Shown here: positions 12,631 to 24,336 of the stretch, piece after piece
Numbering within the stretch: the stretch's first letter is position 1
Layout of the letters: each line of letters opens with the position of its first letter
Assembly: GCA_036320915.1 (NCBI GenBank)
Contig: JAXBDG010000005.1
Span: forward strand, 2,170,001 to 2,234,000
Source of the DNA: Linnemannia elongata
Taxonomy: Eukaryota > Mortierellomycota > Mortierellomycetes > Mortierellales > Mortierellaceae
Reading direction: 5' to 3'
Length of the DNA: 64,000 bases
Translations under genes and position numbers: made by a program
The notes under the pieces: model-generated
What the model saw: only the letters and a program-made list of their open reading frames with translations
The model's database searches: none
Told to the model about the DNA's origin: nothing

Positions 12631-14008
12631 TTATCGAAAAAAGTTGTCGTGGGAAGGTTCCGCCGAAGTGTAATCGCAATGCATGACAGCATGGCTCGAA
12701 GACCCACAGTAAAGACAGGTATGGAGGTAAGGACAAGGGTGGTTGCTGGCTCGGAACCGACATCCTTTCGGCGCAATGTTGAACGACAGGCATGGTCGTA
12801 TTACCACCACCGTCTCTTCTGTCGCCGTAGCCGTACCTGAGGCTGGAACAGCACCAGTACCAGTACCGAGTCCTATTGCGTTTCCTGCTGTTGTTCCTGA
12901 ATTCCTGGTGGATGAGGCATCACTGCCTTTGTCGATATCCATGTCGGTGCCGCTGTTGGCATTACTGTTGTTGACGTTTGCCATTCCTGAGAATCGCACG
13001 TCGCCAAGTGAGTCACCAGTTGATGCTGCTCCTGCCATTGCTGCAGCTGTGGAAGGGTTACCAGTTCCCGCCGATCCAACTCCTACAACGCCACCTCCAC
13101 CTCCACCAGTAACAGCAGGCACCACCCTCAGTTGCGGCCGCACAACAACTGCCGTCGCAGACCCTGCAGCTGCACTGGTCGAAAGATGCCCTAACCTCGA
13201 GATCAACTCTTGAGTCGAACTCATCATCCTCTGCAAATCAGGTATCTGCTGTTGCTCAAATCCATTCTTCATCTGATGGTGGACTCGACTCATCTTCAGT
13301 TCCAGCTCCATCTGTGCTCCAAGCTGAGCAAGGCGGGCGTCAGACTCGAGGGCTTTGGCAGTGACCTCTGTGAGGCGGGAGGTAACAGTAGCGTAGCGCT
13401 GTTGGAGGAGTAAGAGGTCAACTGTGCAGCGGTCCATGACTTCAAAGGCGAGCGACATGTCGCTCTTGCCAATCTCGCCCTGTGGTGTCATAACCATGTT
13501 GAGGCTGCTGGTTGGAGTGTAGGTTGGTGAGTATGACGATGAGGATGATGGCGGTGGCTGGTTCTGGTGGTTGAGACCGAGGTTAGAGGGTGTTGTTGCT
13601 GCTGAGATAGATCCAGATCCTGGGCCTGGCGTAGCCATGTTCGAAGAGAACAAGAACGGCGAGGGGCCTGCACCACCCAGGGACATCTGCGAGGGCAGTT
13701 TGGTGGTATCTTGGGTAGCCAGGCTGCTAGGGAATGTCGTAGACGAGGAAGAAGGGATCCCGCTGTTCATCATCCGACTGGCGGCTGAGAACAAGATAGG
13801 TGACCCCAGGTCCTGATTGAGCCGATTGGCGGACGAGAATAAAATAGGAGCATCGTTGTCCAGTTGGGTCGTAGTAGTGTCCTTCATTGACTGGTAGCGT
13901 TGCTGTGCTTCGATCTCCAACTGTTGATTGAGGTCGTGCTGTTGTTTCTGCTGCTGCTGTTGCTGCAATTCTTGTTGTTGCTGTTGCTGAATCTGCCGCT
14001 GAATTTGC

Positions 14009-14087
<79 letters not shown>

Positions 14088-17000
14088 GGATCCTGTTCGC
14101 AGCAGCAAATAAAATAGGCGCCTCGTCATCGTGTGTAACCCCTGCATCCGCCGTAACGCTTGCCCCTTGCTGCTGCTGCTGTTGCTGCTGAGGTTGGCCA
14201 GAAGGCGACGAGTTGAGTTCAGCCTGCAACCGGTTTGCAGCAGCAAAGAGGATTGGGGGCTCCTCAGGCGCCTGCGGCACAGAAAGTGTCATCGGCTCAG
14301 CCTTAATCTTGGTCATGACTCCATCCACATCCTTTGGCGAATCGACTCCTGTGGCGGCCGCCGCTGCACCTCCTTCAAATCGAACGCTACCCTTCGATGT
14401 TGCGCTGATTTTGTTGTTTGCCTCCGTTACTGTTGCTGTTGCCATTATCCTATCAACCGCCGCCGGTTTGTCGCCGCTCTGCTGCTCCTTCTGTTGGTCA
14501 CTTCCTTGCTCTGCCCGCTCCTCAGTCTCACTTTGCTTGGTTTTTTTCCTATCACTCGATGCTGGTGGTGGTGGAGGTGCTCGATCCGCAGCCGTCTTGT
14601 CCCTGTCACTTGTCCTATCCGTTCCTGATCTATCCCTTGACCGATCCGCTCCTCTATCCTTCGACCCATCTCTTCTCCTGTCACTCGTCCTCACGTCATC
14701 GTATCGACTGTACCCATGATCCCCTCCCCTCTCAAACCCTCTAGAATCGTATCCACTACGACCATATCCACTGCTCCTATCATCCCGCCTATCATATCCT
14801 CGATCATCCCGGCGCTCGTACCCTCCACGATCCGTCCCACGACCATACCACCCTCGATCTCCGTCACGGTCATACCCTCCACGACCCAGCGAACGTGGCG
14901 ACGGTTGCCTCCGTGTATAGCTTCTGTCCGACTCTCGGCCTTCATCCTGGTCCCGATTAGATGTGCTGCCGCGCGAATCACTTCTGTCCTGTCCTCGGCT
15001 AGATTCCTGATGTGTTGTTGAACTACTACTCTCCTTTGTCCTGTCGTCGGTGTTATCCTTTCTCACTTGATCATAGCGGGGATCGGACGATTGATTTCGG
15101 TTACGAGGCGCCATCGCCTTGCTCTCTTGTGACGACAATCCACCACTGGCTCCGCTTCCTGTTCCTGAATTGCCTGTCACAACAGAACTGCCGGTAGCGG
15201 CACTAGTAGTCATCGTGCTCGTGGTGGTAGGCGAAACTGTCAGAGCCGCGGAAGCGTCCAGCGCCGCACGTTCGATTCGTATCGCCTCTAGACTAAGACC
15301 TACAACGGCATCATTCCTGCTGTTGCTGCTGCTGCTTCCAATTTTGGGTCGCTTCGCTGGATATGCCTGGTCCTCACTATTCGATTCCGGTTGCGCCTTG
15401 CGAGCTGTCGATAAGATGATGGGCGCTGTCTTGAATTCGTTCTTCGTGTCGCTCTGGTTGGCAGCCTTCTTCTTGAGAGTCGCCTGAACTTGTTGTCTCA
15501 ATTGCTCCTCTCGAGTAATGTTCCCGTCAGAGTCGCTGCCGCCATTGGCGCCTGGTTCAGTTTGCTTAGCGGGTGCTGTGGCGTTTGAGGTCGAGGTTGG
15601 TGGAGTGCTTGCATGAGAGGCAGAGGGCTGCGCGGCCGGTTGGGCGGACACAGGCGTAGTAGGTGTAAACTTGGGCGATGGCTTCGTTGATACAGGTGCA
15701 GCAGTAGTACCAGGCTTGAGTGACGGTTTCGTCGAGTTCCCGGTTGGCGTCTTGGTCGATATGGGTGACGACGGTTGAGATGACGACGAGATCTTGCTGA
15801 ACTTTGTTGAGAGTGGCAATCCTTCCGAGGACATTCCGGCTGCTGAAAATTTTGATGATGCGGAGGTGTTGATGACACTTAGTTTGATCGACGTCGTCGT
15901 TGTCGGGGAGTTGTTGCCGATACTGGAAGTGGTGCTTTTCATCCGAGTCGTTGTAGGACTGAGAAGAGGTGCTGAGATAGAGGATGCGAGGGAGCCCGAG
16001 GTGACGAGTGTTATGGAGGGTTGCTGTTCCTGCTTGGCTGCCTTTTTCGTTTTGGATTCGGGTGCTCCTGATGAGGCAGTGTTTCCTGTCGGCCCACTCT
16101 GCAAAGAAGAAGATGAAGGGTTCTCTATTCTGTTCCCTCGCGGGAGAAAGATAATGGTGTCTGAGTCCTGGAAATCCTGTGCTGACGACGACGGTGGATC
16201 CTGCTGTGGTGAACCGCGAAGGCCGATCGTCAATATATTGGATGCCGCGTTTCCTTCACTCCCTTGCGTTGCGTCTAGAAAAGGAAACACAAGGACGTTG
16301 TGAGTTAGATGACTAGTAACCGACACCTTTGACCGAAAAACGGAACATTGCGACGATAAGCGATCCGAAAACTTACTGTGAACATCTTTGGCTTGATTCT
16401 TGGCGACCTTGGAGTTTGAAGTATTCAAGAATAAAGTGAAGGCGGTCGCACTTGGGAGTCAGTATCCTAATGCTTTGCGCATCGCTTATATCGACGCTAG
16501 CATTCAAATGACTCAAAAGCATTTGTCTTACCTTGGCCTGGCTCTTAGGAGGATGTCCTTCACTATCATCCTGACTATGCCTCTTCCCGATTGAGGCTCG
16601 CTGTTGGAGTAGCATCTCGCGGAGATCATAGGCATCTTGGCTCACTGGGACGCCACCCTTGTTGTTACTGTCCTGGCCAGCGATATGGTTGCTGTCGTTA
16701 TTATTCACTACTTGTGAATCCATGTTGAGCTGTTGTCCTTGGTTCCAATTCTTGGTGAATATCTCTGGCTCGCTTCCCTGCTGCTGCTGTTGTCGTCGCG
16801 TTGTTGGCTGTTCGAGGCCGTGGATGATGATACCACCTTGAGGATCATCATGGACACCATTGATATGCTGCGCTCTGTTATTGCCGTTGTTGAAGGTGTT
16901 ATGACCGACGGGTTGCTGCTGCTGCTGTTGCTGCAGTGGATGCTGTGGCGGCAGGTTCCATTGACTTTGAATCGAAGCCTCCTCGCGCAACGACTGCAGA

Positions 17001-17449
17001 GATATCCCCCGCTCCTGATCTGCATAATGCGGCTGCTGCTGCTGCTGCTGTTGATGCTGCTGGTGATGATGTTGTGGTTGAAATTGTTGCTGGAACTGTT
17101 GCTGCTGCTGCTGGAACTGTGGCTGGAACTGTGGCTGGAACTGTGGCTGGAACTGCTGCGGTTGCAAGTGTCCGTCCATGTGATGGTGAGGTGACGGGTA
17201 AAAACTTCTGTTCCCAAGATTCGGCACAACACCACCACCACCACCACCATTACTACCGCCGGCAGATGCCCCCGACCGCCTTGAGTGAGTGTCCGAGGAA
17301 GAAGCGTTATTCCTGTTATTGCGAAGGGCGGTCTGTCGTTGTCGAAGCATGTCTTTGAAGGCAGCCTTCTTGTTGTTGTTGTTGTTGTTGCTGTCGGTGT
17401 AGATGGGTGTGGGATCTGGATGACCGTTAGACGGTGGGAGCACTGGCAT
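12631..17449 (-). CDS. Large disordered RG/poly-Gln protein with repeated PILF motif and C-terminal Cys/His cluster
   Basis: Main exons are 17449-16532 and 16274-12631. A small middle exon, 16407-16377, is the best phase-consistent choice but is tentative. Together they encode about 1,530 aa. Exon 1 is Asn/Gln-rich with a 12-bp tandem repeat giving QFQP units. Exon 3 opens with Ser/Thr/Pro-rich sequence. It continues with an Arg/Gly/Asp/Tyr-rich block (RGGYERRDDRGYDRRDD type) typical of RNA-binding RG domains, then an uninterrupted 26-codon CAA tract. Four copies of a [P]-ILF-[AS][AS]A-[NS]R motif begin at residues ~990, 1036, 1126 and 1142. A predicted helical coiled-coil segment follows. 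The C-terminus carries a C-x9-C-type run ending in CLYCGSSSHAVMHC, a C-x2-C-x4-H-x4-C zinc knuckle. An RNA-binding or RNP-granule protein is plausible; the function is unknown. Confidence 0.75.
14011..14088 (-). repeat. Pure CAA x26 microsatellite in coding sequence
   Basis: On the plus strand this is an uninterrupted TTG repeat of 26 units. On the minus (coding) strand it encodes 26 Gln using only CAA. Perfect triplet repeats of this size are usually length-polymorphic between strains. Neighbouring Gln stretches use mixed CAA/CAG and look older. Confidence 0.9.
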
Positions 17450-18119
17450 CGTTTTTTTGGAATGTGAGAGAATGAGAGCGAGCAATTGTCAGTCAAGGTG
17501 GGTGGTGTGTTTTTTTTTGTGATCACTAAAGCAAAACTTCACGCTTTGTTCGACGTTAAAGGGAAGCAGGCTGTCTGACTGGTGGGCTGGTGGGAGACCA
17601 GAGAGGGGGGGTAGGTGCCCACTCCATGATTTCTTTTTGAGTGTTCAATTGGAGAGTGTGGCTTTGTGCTGGACCTGATCAAATTCAACTTTCTTTGACT
17701 TGTATCACAAATGAAGAATTCAACTCTTCGAGTCAATCGGTCGCAGACATTTGTTAGAACCAGAAGGCACATTTATGATTTGAAGAAAGAAGCTGTATTT
17801 GCTTGAAGAAAAGAAGACTCTGTAATGTGGAGGAAGAAAGGAGGAGGAAGAAGAAGAAGAGTCTACTGAAAATGCAACAGCGCGAGGACAAAATTGTCAA
17901 GATGAAAATACTAGTAGAAAGTGGTGGTACAAATTAGAAATGTAAAAGAACATAGAAAAAAAAAAACGAATGCCAGTATGCCGTACAAAAAATGATGCTA
18001 CTACTAAAGTACAAGTCGATATAACTCGATGCAGGTTGGAAAGAAAGGGACCACGAGAGAAAAGAATGACAACCCTTGCGTTTGCCCACGTATCAAAAAA
18101 CGTGAATGGTATCAATTTT
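17450..18119. promoter_or_regulatory. Upstream region of the large disordered-protein gene and 3' flank of the next gene
   Basis: This 670-bp gap lies between two minus-strand genes. It should hold the promoter of the gene starting at 17449 and the 3' UTR of the gene ending at 18120. A GGAGGAAGAAGAAGAAG purine run lies near 17840-17860. No other element was recognised. Confidence 0.4.
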
Positions 18120-19935
18120 TTACCAGACGCGATCTTCGGAGGCAAAGTAATCGGGAGTCTCTTCATCTTCTGCTTTGCCGTTGCTGCTGCGGCGAACCAA
18201 GGATCCTCTGTAGGCAGAGGGCATGAGCTTGGTCTTGACTGCGGCGTGGCAAGGGTTGCGGAGATAGCGGACAGTGGGCGTGGCATTGAAACCCTGGTGG
18301 CTGTCGATCAGCAGAGCACCCTCACCCTCAGAAGAAATGGTGGTCAAAGGTGATCCCCTGCTCGAGGGGCGACCGCCGAGGGTGAAATCCATCTCGCTGG
18401 CGTCGACAGAGTAGCGGCGCATGCTCTTGAGCATTCTGCGGCGGTTAGCGTTCTGCTCAAGACGAGTGGGGGCGGCCTGGTTGTTCAAGAGGTCCGAGAG
18501 CAAGGATCGGCGAGGTGTGTTGACAGGCGAACCAACGTTGAGCTTTTGAAAGGAGGATAATGATTCAATACAAACGCAAGAGGGACGGTTAGATAACGGT
18601 AGGTGGGATAAGAAGTAAGATGACGCCCAGAAGTGAAGGGTGCTTTGGCGAGAGTCGAATAAGCGGTGACAGCTATCGGAGCAGTGACAGCAACGAAGGG
18701 TTGAAAAGGCAAAGGGGCTGTCGAGGTCGATTGTTGTGGACTGTGCTTGTGGCGATTCAAAGCTAACGAAACAACCACTATCAGAGAACGAGCTCTGGAG
18801 CACTGGTCGCTCTGAGGCCTCGTTTTGTGGCATGGTGATGGCGTCGTTGGTTGCTGCTTTACGCCAAATGAAGGGTTGGTGTGTTTTTTTTGTTGGCGAG
18901 GTTGTGTAATTCAGGGGAAGAGGGGTGGTTGGGATGGAAATATATAGGGATTGTGAGTGTGATGCATACCTTGATAACTTTTGCACTCAGTGGGCCGGAG
19001 GAGACGTTGACCGTGGTGAAGTTGCCTAAGAGGAGAATGTGAATATTGTAGAAGGATATGATGTCAGCACGATGTGGGCGTGCATGGTCGGTGGATGTGC
19101 AAAAAAAAACTTCCCATGTTTTGTGGTTATTCGATTTGGTGTTTCTGGACATCTCACTGCCGTATAATGCAATCCTCACTCTCTCTCTCACTCTCTTGTG
19201 CAAGCAGAACCCTGCGTTCCCAATGTGCAAAAGGGGAGGGATAGTACGCGTGAGCTGTGCATGTACATAATGCATGACCCATGGCCACGTTTTTTTGTCT
19301 TTTTCCCTCTTTTCTTCTGTCACCAAGTCCGAGCGGGTTTTCAGTCCGCATCGATCTCTCTTCCAATGATGTGGCAAATTGTCTGTGGAAAAATCACAAT
19401 TGGCAGCTGCGCCCATAGGCAAGAGGAAATAGAAAAAAAACCTACCATCCTTGTTGTCCTTGGCTTCAGCTGCGGACGTGTTCACATTGGAGACACCTGC
19501 TCCTGAAAGACCCTTCTGAAGCTGGTCGAGAGAGATGGCACCCTCGCTCTTGCGGTGGGCATGACGTGACTGGTGGTGGACAGGCGAGGCGGATCCTTCG
19601 GGGATGATGGTGTCATAGAGCTGGTTGTTACCACCCGAAGCGAGGTACGCAGGGTGGTTGTAGTGCTCATGGTAGGATGCGACGGCCAAGCAGCTGACAG
19701 TGCGGCGGTGGTAGGTAGTTGGGCTGTGTAGAGTACATTGGAAGAACAACATAAGGCACAATATTAATTGCTGAGTATTGTGACATCAAAGTAACACCAA
19801 TGTATTCGGAGATGTACTTTTTTGATTGGAGATGAAATGCGCAAAAGTCGATTGTTACCTCTTGCGACCAGCCATGGGGAGGGGAGCAAGGCGATCGAAC
19901 TTGAAATGGCTTTGGGCAGCAGCGTTGACGAGCAT
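18120..19935 (-). CDS. Unrecognised Ser/Arg-rich protein, ~277 aa
   Basis: Four exons: 19935-19859, 19723-19446, 19025-18970 and 18542-18120. All phases agree, and the 18542 acceptor follows a pyrimidine tract. I do not recognise the family. The protein starts MLVNAAAQSHFKFDRLAPLP. It has a Tyr/His-rich stretch, then LDQLQKGLSGAG, and a block with SPVNTPRRSLLSDLLN. Clustered basic and Ser/Thr-Pro sites (RRRMLKSMRRYSVD) look like kinase sites. It ends in YFASEDRVW. No membrane segment or catalytic motif is visible. The 424-nt third intron is long for this locus; a frame open inside it could be an alternative exon. The 5' flank is C/T-rich, supporting the ATG at 19935. Confidence 0.6.
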
Positions 19936-21715
19936 GATGAGAAGAAAGAAGGAAGGATAAATCGAGCAATGAAAGAGAGAGGCGAGCAAGAGGCAAACGT
20001 TTTGTTTGTTTGTTGGAAGAAAAAGGGTAATGTACCAAAAGAGGATGAGAAAGAGAAGAGGCGGGTTGTTGAAGGTAGATCGATGTTGTTAGGTCAGGCG
20101 TGGGAGGAGAAGGAAGGATCGTTATCGGTAAGGTCTGTGGTGCGTAGGTTTAGTGTGAAGAAGGTAAGGAAGGGGTTGTTGGTTGTAGAGTGAAGGGGAT
20201 CGTAGAGGTGAAAAGACGACGTAGGGAATTGATTTGCCGTGTGGGCGTGAGGGGGAGTTCCTTGAAGAGAGAGAGAAAAAAAGGTTCGTCGGGATTTTAG
20301 TTCATGGGAAGTATGCCAGCAGTGGAGAGAACTACGGGGCAAGAATGAGAGATAGAGAGAGTAGAGACTAATCGACGAGGTACAAGGAATGAAGGAGGAG
20401 AGAGAGGAGGTGGAGAAAGAAGAAGAGAGTACAGTTTTTTTTTTTGCTTGTTGGCAGGAATGGGGAGAGATACAATGAAGAAAGACAAGGAGCAAGAAAA
20501 AATAGGCGATGGACACAGCTTTATATAGTTGAGCTGAAAGACTGGATGGGATGAACTGACCCCGTGCTTGACATATGGGAACGAGTTGTTGTTGTGTTAC
20601 AAGTGTTTACTCCGGGGACGCTCAAACAAACCAAGGGCTCGTTCTCTTCTTGATCGACCGATATGGATAGAAAAAGAAAAATGCCAAAGTGCAAAAAAAG
20701 AGAAGACAGGGAGCAACTGAATGAGTATACTTGTAACAAAAAAAAGGGAGGACGAAAATAAGGAGAACAACAACACAACAACAAACAACAAACAACAAAC
20801 AACAATCCAGGGTGAACAAAAGAAAACTAACAATTGAATTAATCTGAACCCTCCAACGGCGTCCGTTCAGGGTGCATCCGAAAGTGTAACATCGACATAT
20901 TAAGATAGCAAAGAAAAAAAACAGGGAGTGAATTGCAAAAAAGGGAACTGAGAGCCATGTTTATTACTCTACTTATTCATTCTTTACTCATACCCTGCTA
21001 AACACACACCTCAAACAATTAGTAATGAGTTCTTTCTGTCTGTCTGCTCTGTTGATGGATCCTTTCCTTTCGTCTTGTCCTCTTCTCAGCCTCCATGCTT
21101 TGTTGCAATTACGATGCATTAGCATTGAGGCGTGCGTGTGAGTGTATAATCCTAACACTAAAGGCCACGGTGGTGGCGGATGTGATGGATTGATGGGGTG
21201 GATGCACTCTTATCAAGCCGAGAACGGGGTACTAGAACGGGGAACCATACACACACATGCATATCCGTGCACATACTCACAAAAAGGGAACGGGGCTCCA
21301 TGATATCAAACCGACAGACAGAAAAAGCAAGTCAGATCCAGACGGAGAAACGAAAAGGGAAAAAAGAGCTTTAGCTTGGAACAAATTGGATCTGGCATGA
21401 TTCGCAAAATGGACATTAAACATTGGGACAAGACATAACATCTAACATCCATCATCCATCATCCTTGTGCTCTCTTCCTGACTAAAAGAAGAAGTATACG
21501 TAAAAAAGAACAATGTCCTGCCTCTAGGCTGCCTCTTCTCGGAAAAAGAGAGGAGATACTTCGCTGCATCCTAAGCAATGCTGTGGGGTGGATCTTTTTA
21601 TTTTTTTGCTCATTAGCATATTGCTAAACAACAGGAGTCAAACAAATCAAGGGAGAAAAGAGTTTTGGATTTCGGAGCCACAGCCCCCGTTTTTTTTTTT
21701 CTCTCCCTCTGTTCT

Positions 21716-21757
<42 letters not shown>

Positions 21758-24336
21758 ATCAGTGCGTTAAGTGTTTGTGCGATGTGTCCGTGGTGTTTGC
21801 TTGGAGAAAAAAACTGGCCTGATCTGGGACGACATGACATGGCATATCAACACACCATCAAACAACGACAGCGAACGTCAACAAAGATGCAATGCGCAAA
21901 AAAAAGACCAGGAAGATTCACGCAAATAGGAAATGCAATGCAATGCAATGCATGGGACAATCGCATTTTCATGCCGTTGAACAACCGTTGAGACACACCC
22001 TCCCTCCTTCTTCCTTCCCGCCATCGTTCCCTCTCTCCCGCCTTCCTCAACGTTATTCTCGGGCCACTATCTCCTCTCACACTCACTCAAGCGTACTCAC
22101 TTGCAATCATCTTGGATCCCTTGGGAAAAGGAGGGTCCATCTTGGAGACCTCGCTTGGGCCTGAAGTCCAGGACCTTTTCTCTACTTCTCCTTTCTACGT
22201 TTTACATTTGGTTCCTCGAAAAACGCGCTGGGGTTCTACTTACTGCCCCTCTCTCTCTCCCTACGATTGGATACCGTGCCGAGGCAATGACTATGAATAC
22301 TTATGACAATGAATACTTTACTCTATTTCCACTTGATCGAAGATAGGGCTAGATGCCACCGCCAACGGAAAAAAAAAACGACTATTTAGCTCGCAGTTCA
22401 TTCGAAGCGCAAAAAAATAGATGCATGAATAAAAAGTTCAGGGGGTTGGATGTTATGCCATAATCATGCTTGGAGAGGGTCCTTTTTGTGTGCGGATGTG
22501 TGTTTGTGTCCAACCCCTCAACCTCCCTCCATATGCTCGTCTTTTTTTATACATCAAACGTTATCTCTCCTTACTCCCATCCCCTGCCCCCAACCCCTTG
22601 GCGCCGTTTCAGACACACAACCGTTCTCGATGCACTGTTGTTGCTTTCCTCCCTTCGGTGCTGCCACGCTCAAAGAGGAAAGACATGCAGCTGTCGAATG
22701 AGTTTCTCTTTTGAGAGAGAGAGAGAGAGAATGTCTTTGTCCAACAATGTGTGTTGCATTGTTTTTCATCTTTTTGTTTTGTGTTCACAAACATCACAAA
22801 TAGGTTATGCAAAACATGGCTGATCCCTAACGGCTCGTTTCCTCGGGGTGAATCTTTCGCTTCGAAAGGGGGAGGGAGTATTAAGTCTACATGAACTGTT
22901 TTGAATGTTCACCCTGGTAGAAGTTGCTGAATCGCACAAATGCTTACTCTTCCCGAAAAGAATCTGGTCGAGGGATGATTGGTTGAGTACGATCGCGTAG
23001 CAATTCTCGTTTTAAAGACGCGTCTCGGTTACGGAGAAATACTATTCTCATCGCGCATTTGTTGAAGTGTATTCATTCCATCTCGAAAATGAAAAAGACG
23101 AAGGAAGCTCTGTGTACCCCCGTCTGGTGAGAAAGTAAGGTGGGCAGGGTTGTGAATCGATTTTTTCTCGACCGTTACCCACTTTGTGCGACAGTCCCTT
23201 GCAGTTGACAAACACACACAAAAAAAGGTACACTGAGACACAGCTGGTTGTTGAGTACAATGTACCTCTATTGCATATGGGGCTCAGCTGGCAGGCAATC
23301 CTTCCCCCTCTTTTTTATTAGCCAGTGCCACCAAGAAAAAAGGAGGAAGGAGTCAAAAAAAAGGGATCTGTTTGTATCCAAAATGCTGACCTAAAAATAT
23401 CAAGTAGGGAGCTCATAAAAAAAGGGATGAGGGGAACATAAGAGCAATTGGGTGGCAAATGCGTTTCAGTAGTTAACAGCGCAATCCTTGAGGAGGGGCA
23501 GGAGTAGGAAGAGGAGGGGCGCCTAAAAAAAATATTGTGGAGTTTTGGGACAATGAAGGGGAAAAAAAGGCAAGAAAATCAGGCAAAGAAAGGGAAGAGC
23601 GCGTTCAGGGTTCAGGGACGGAGGGGGGTTTTTTTTTTCTCGGCTCCCTTGTATGTTTAAACCTTGTAATGATCCGTTTGAGGAAAAAGCGCGCTTGTCT
23701 CCGTACTTTTTGATGTGGCTCCATGTACTATGGAATGGGTACTAAGGATTATAGGGGTGTTCTCGTTGCTTTTCTGGATAATGAAAATAGAACATCGATA
23801 GGCGTGGGATACTTCATTACTTTGTGCGCGTTGTTCATGTCACAGTTAGAGGAGATAATATTCGCGATATGTCTAGCTGGATGAGAGACAAACTAGATAA
23901 TAAGGGGTGAAAAGGTACACATTTCGCTGTATGTACTGATGATACAGTGGCAGGGAGTCATTAAAGAAAGGACGCGTCCAAGATGGGAGGTTTGATCTCC
24001 GAAAGGGCTTTAGTCTTTTATCAATGTCTCATCATTGAAATAGAGCAACTGAAAAATTGGTGCACCCTACGTCTACGCGTCCCAAAGCCAGAATCCACTC
24101 TGCGTTGCAAAGGCAAAGTGCGGTCATTGGGCACAATACAAGTATTTGTTTTTCTTACTTTTTTATTCCTTCCGATTCAAGGATATGATAGGTAAATAAA
24201 TACTAAATTGCGTGAAGGTTAAGGCCGCCATAATGCTCTGCATTAGAACGCGCAAAATACCTCTTTTTTGTGTGTTATTGTGCATGCTCCTACCAGAGGA
24301 AACACATGTGGGGAACCAGTCCCAGCTGGACACGGC
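19936..24336. other. 4.4-kb gene-poor stretch
   Basis: No complete gene can be supported. The region is rich in homopolymer runs (A38 at 21717-21754, T10 at 21691-21700), CT/GA tracts and short tandem CAATG units near 21940. Two isolated exon-like signals on the minus strand are too weak to annotate. One is an ATG with good context near 22143 followed by a GTGAGT donor near 22091. The other is a TTTTTTTTAG acceptor near 23523 followed by a short Pro-rich open frame ending at about 23474. It may hold long 5' leaders, ncRNA or a small-exon gene. Confidence 0.4.
21717..21754. repeat. Poly-A tract (38 A)
   Basis: Thirty-eight consecutive A residues follow a T10 run about 17 bases upstream, forming a small inverted homopolymer pair. 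The tract could be the tail of a decayed retro-inserted sequence or simple slippage. No coding sequence or target-site duplication is visible next to it. Confidence 0.85.

Noticed and set aside
16708..17526. 272-codon minus-strand frame overlapping the first exon of the large disordered-protein gene
   Set aside because: It is out of frame with the spliced model and made of Ser/Thr/His repeats from CAG/CAA tracts read in another phase.
18543..18969. Open frame within the third intron of the 277-aa gene
   Set aside because: No acceptor gives the right phase to join it to the preceding exon. It could be an alternative exon, but nothing supports it.
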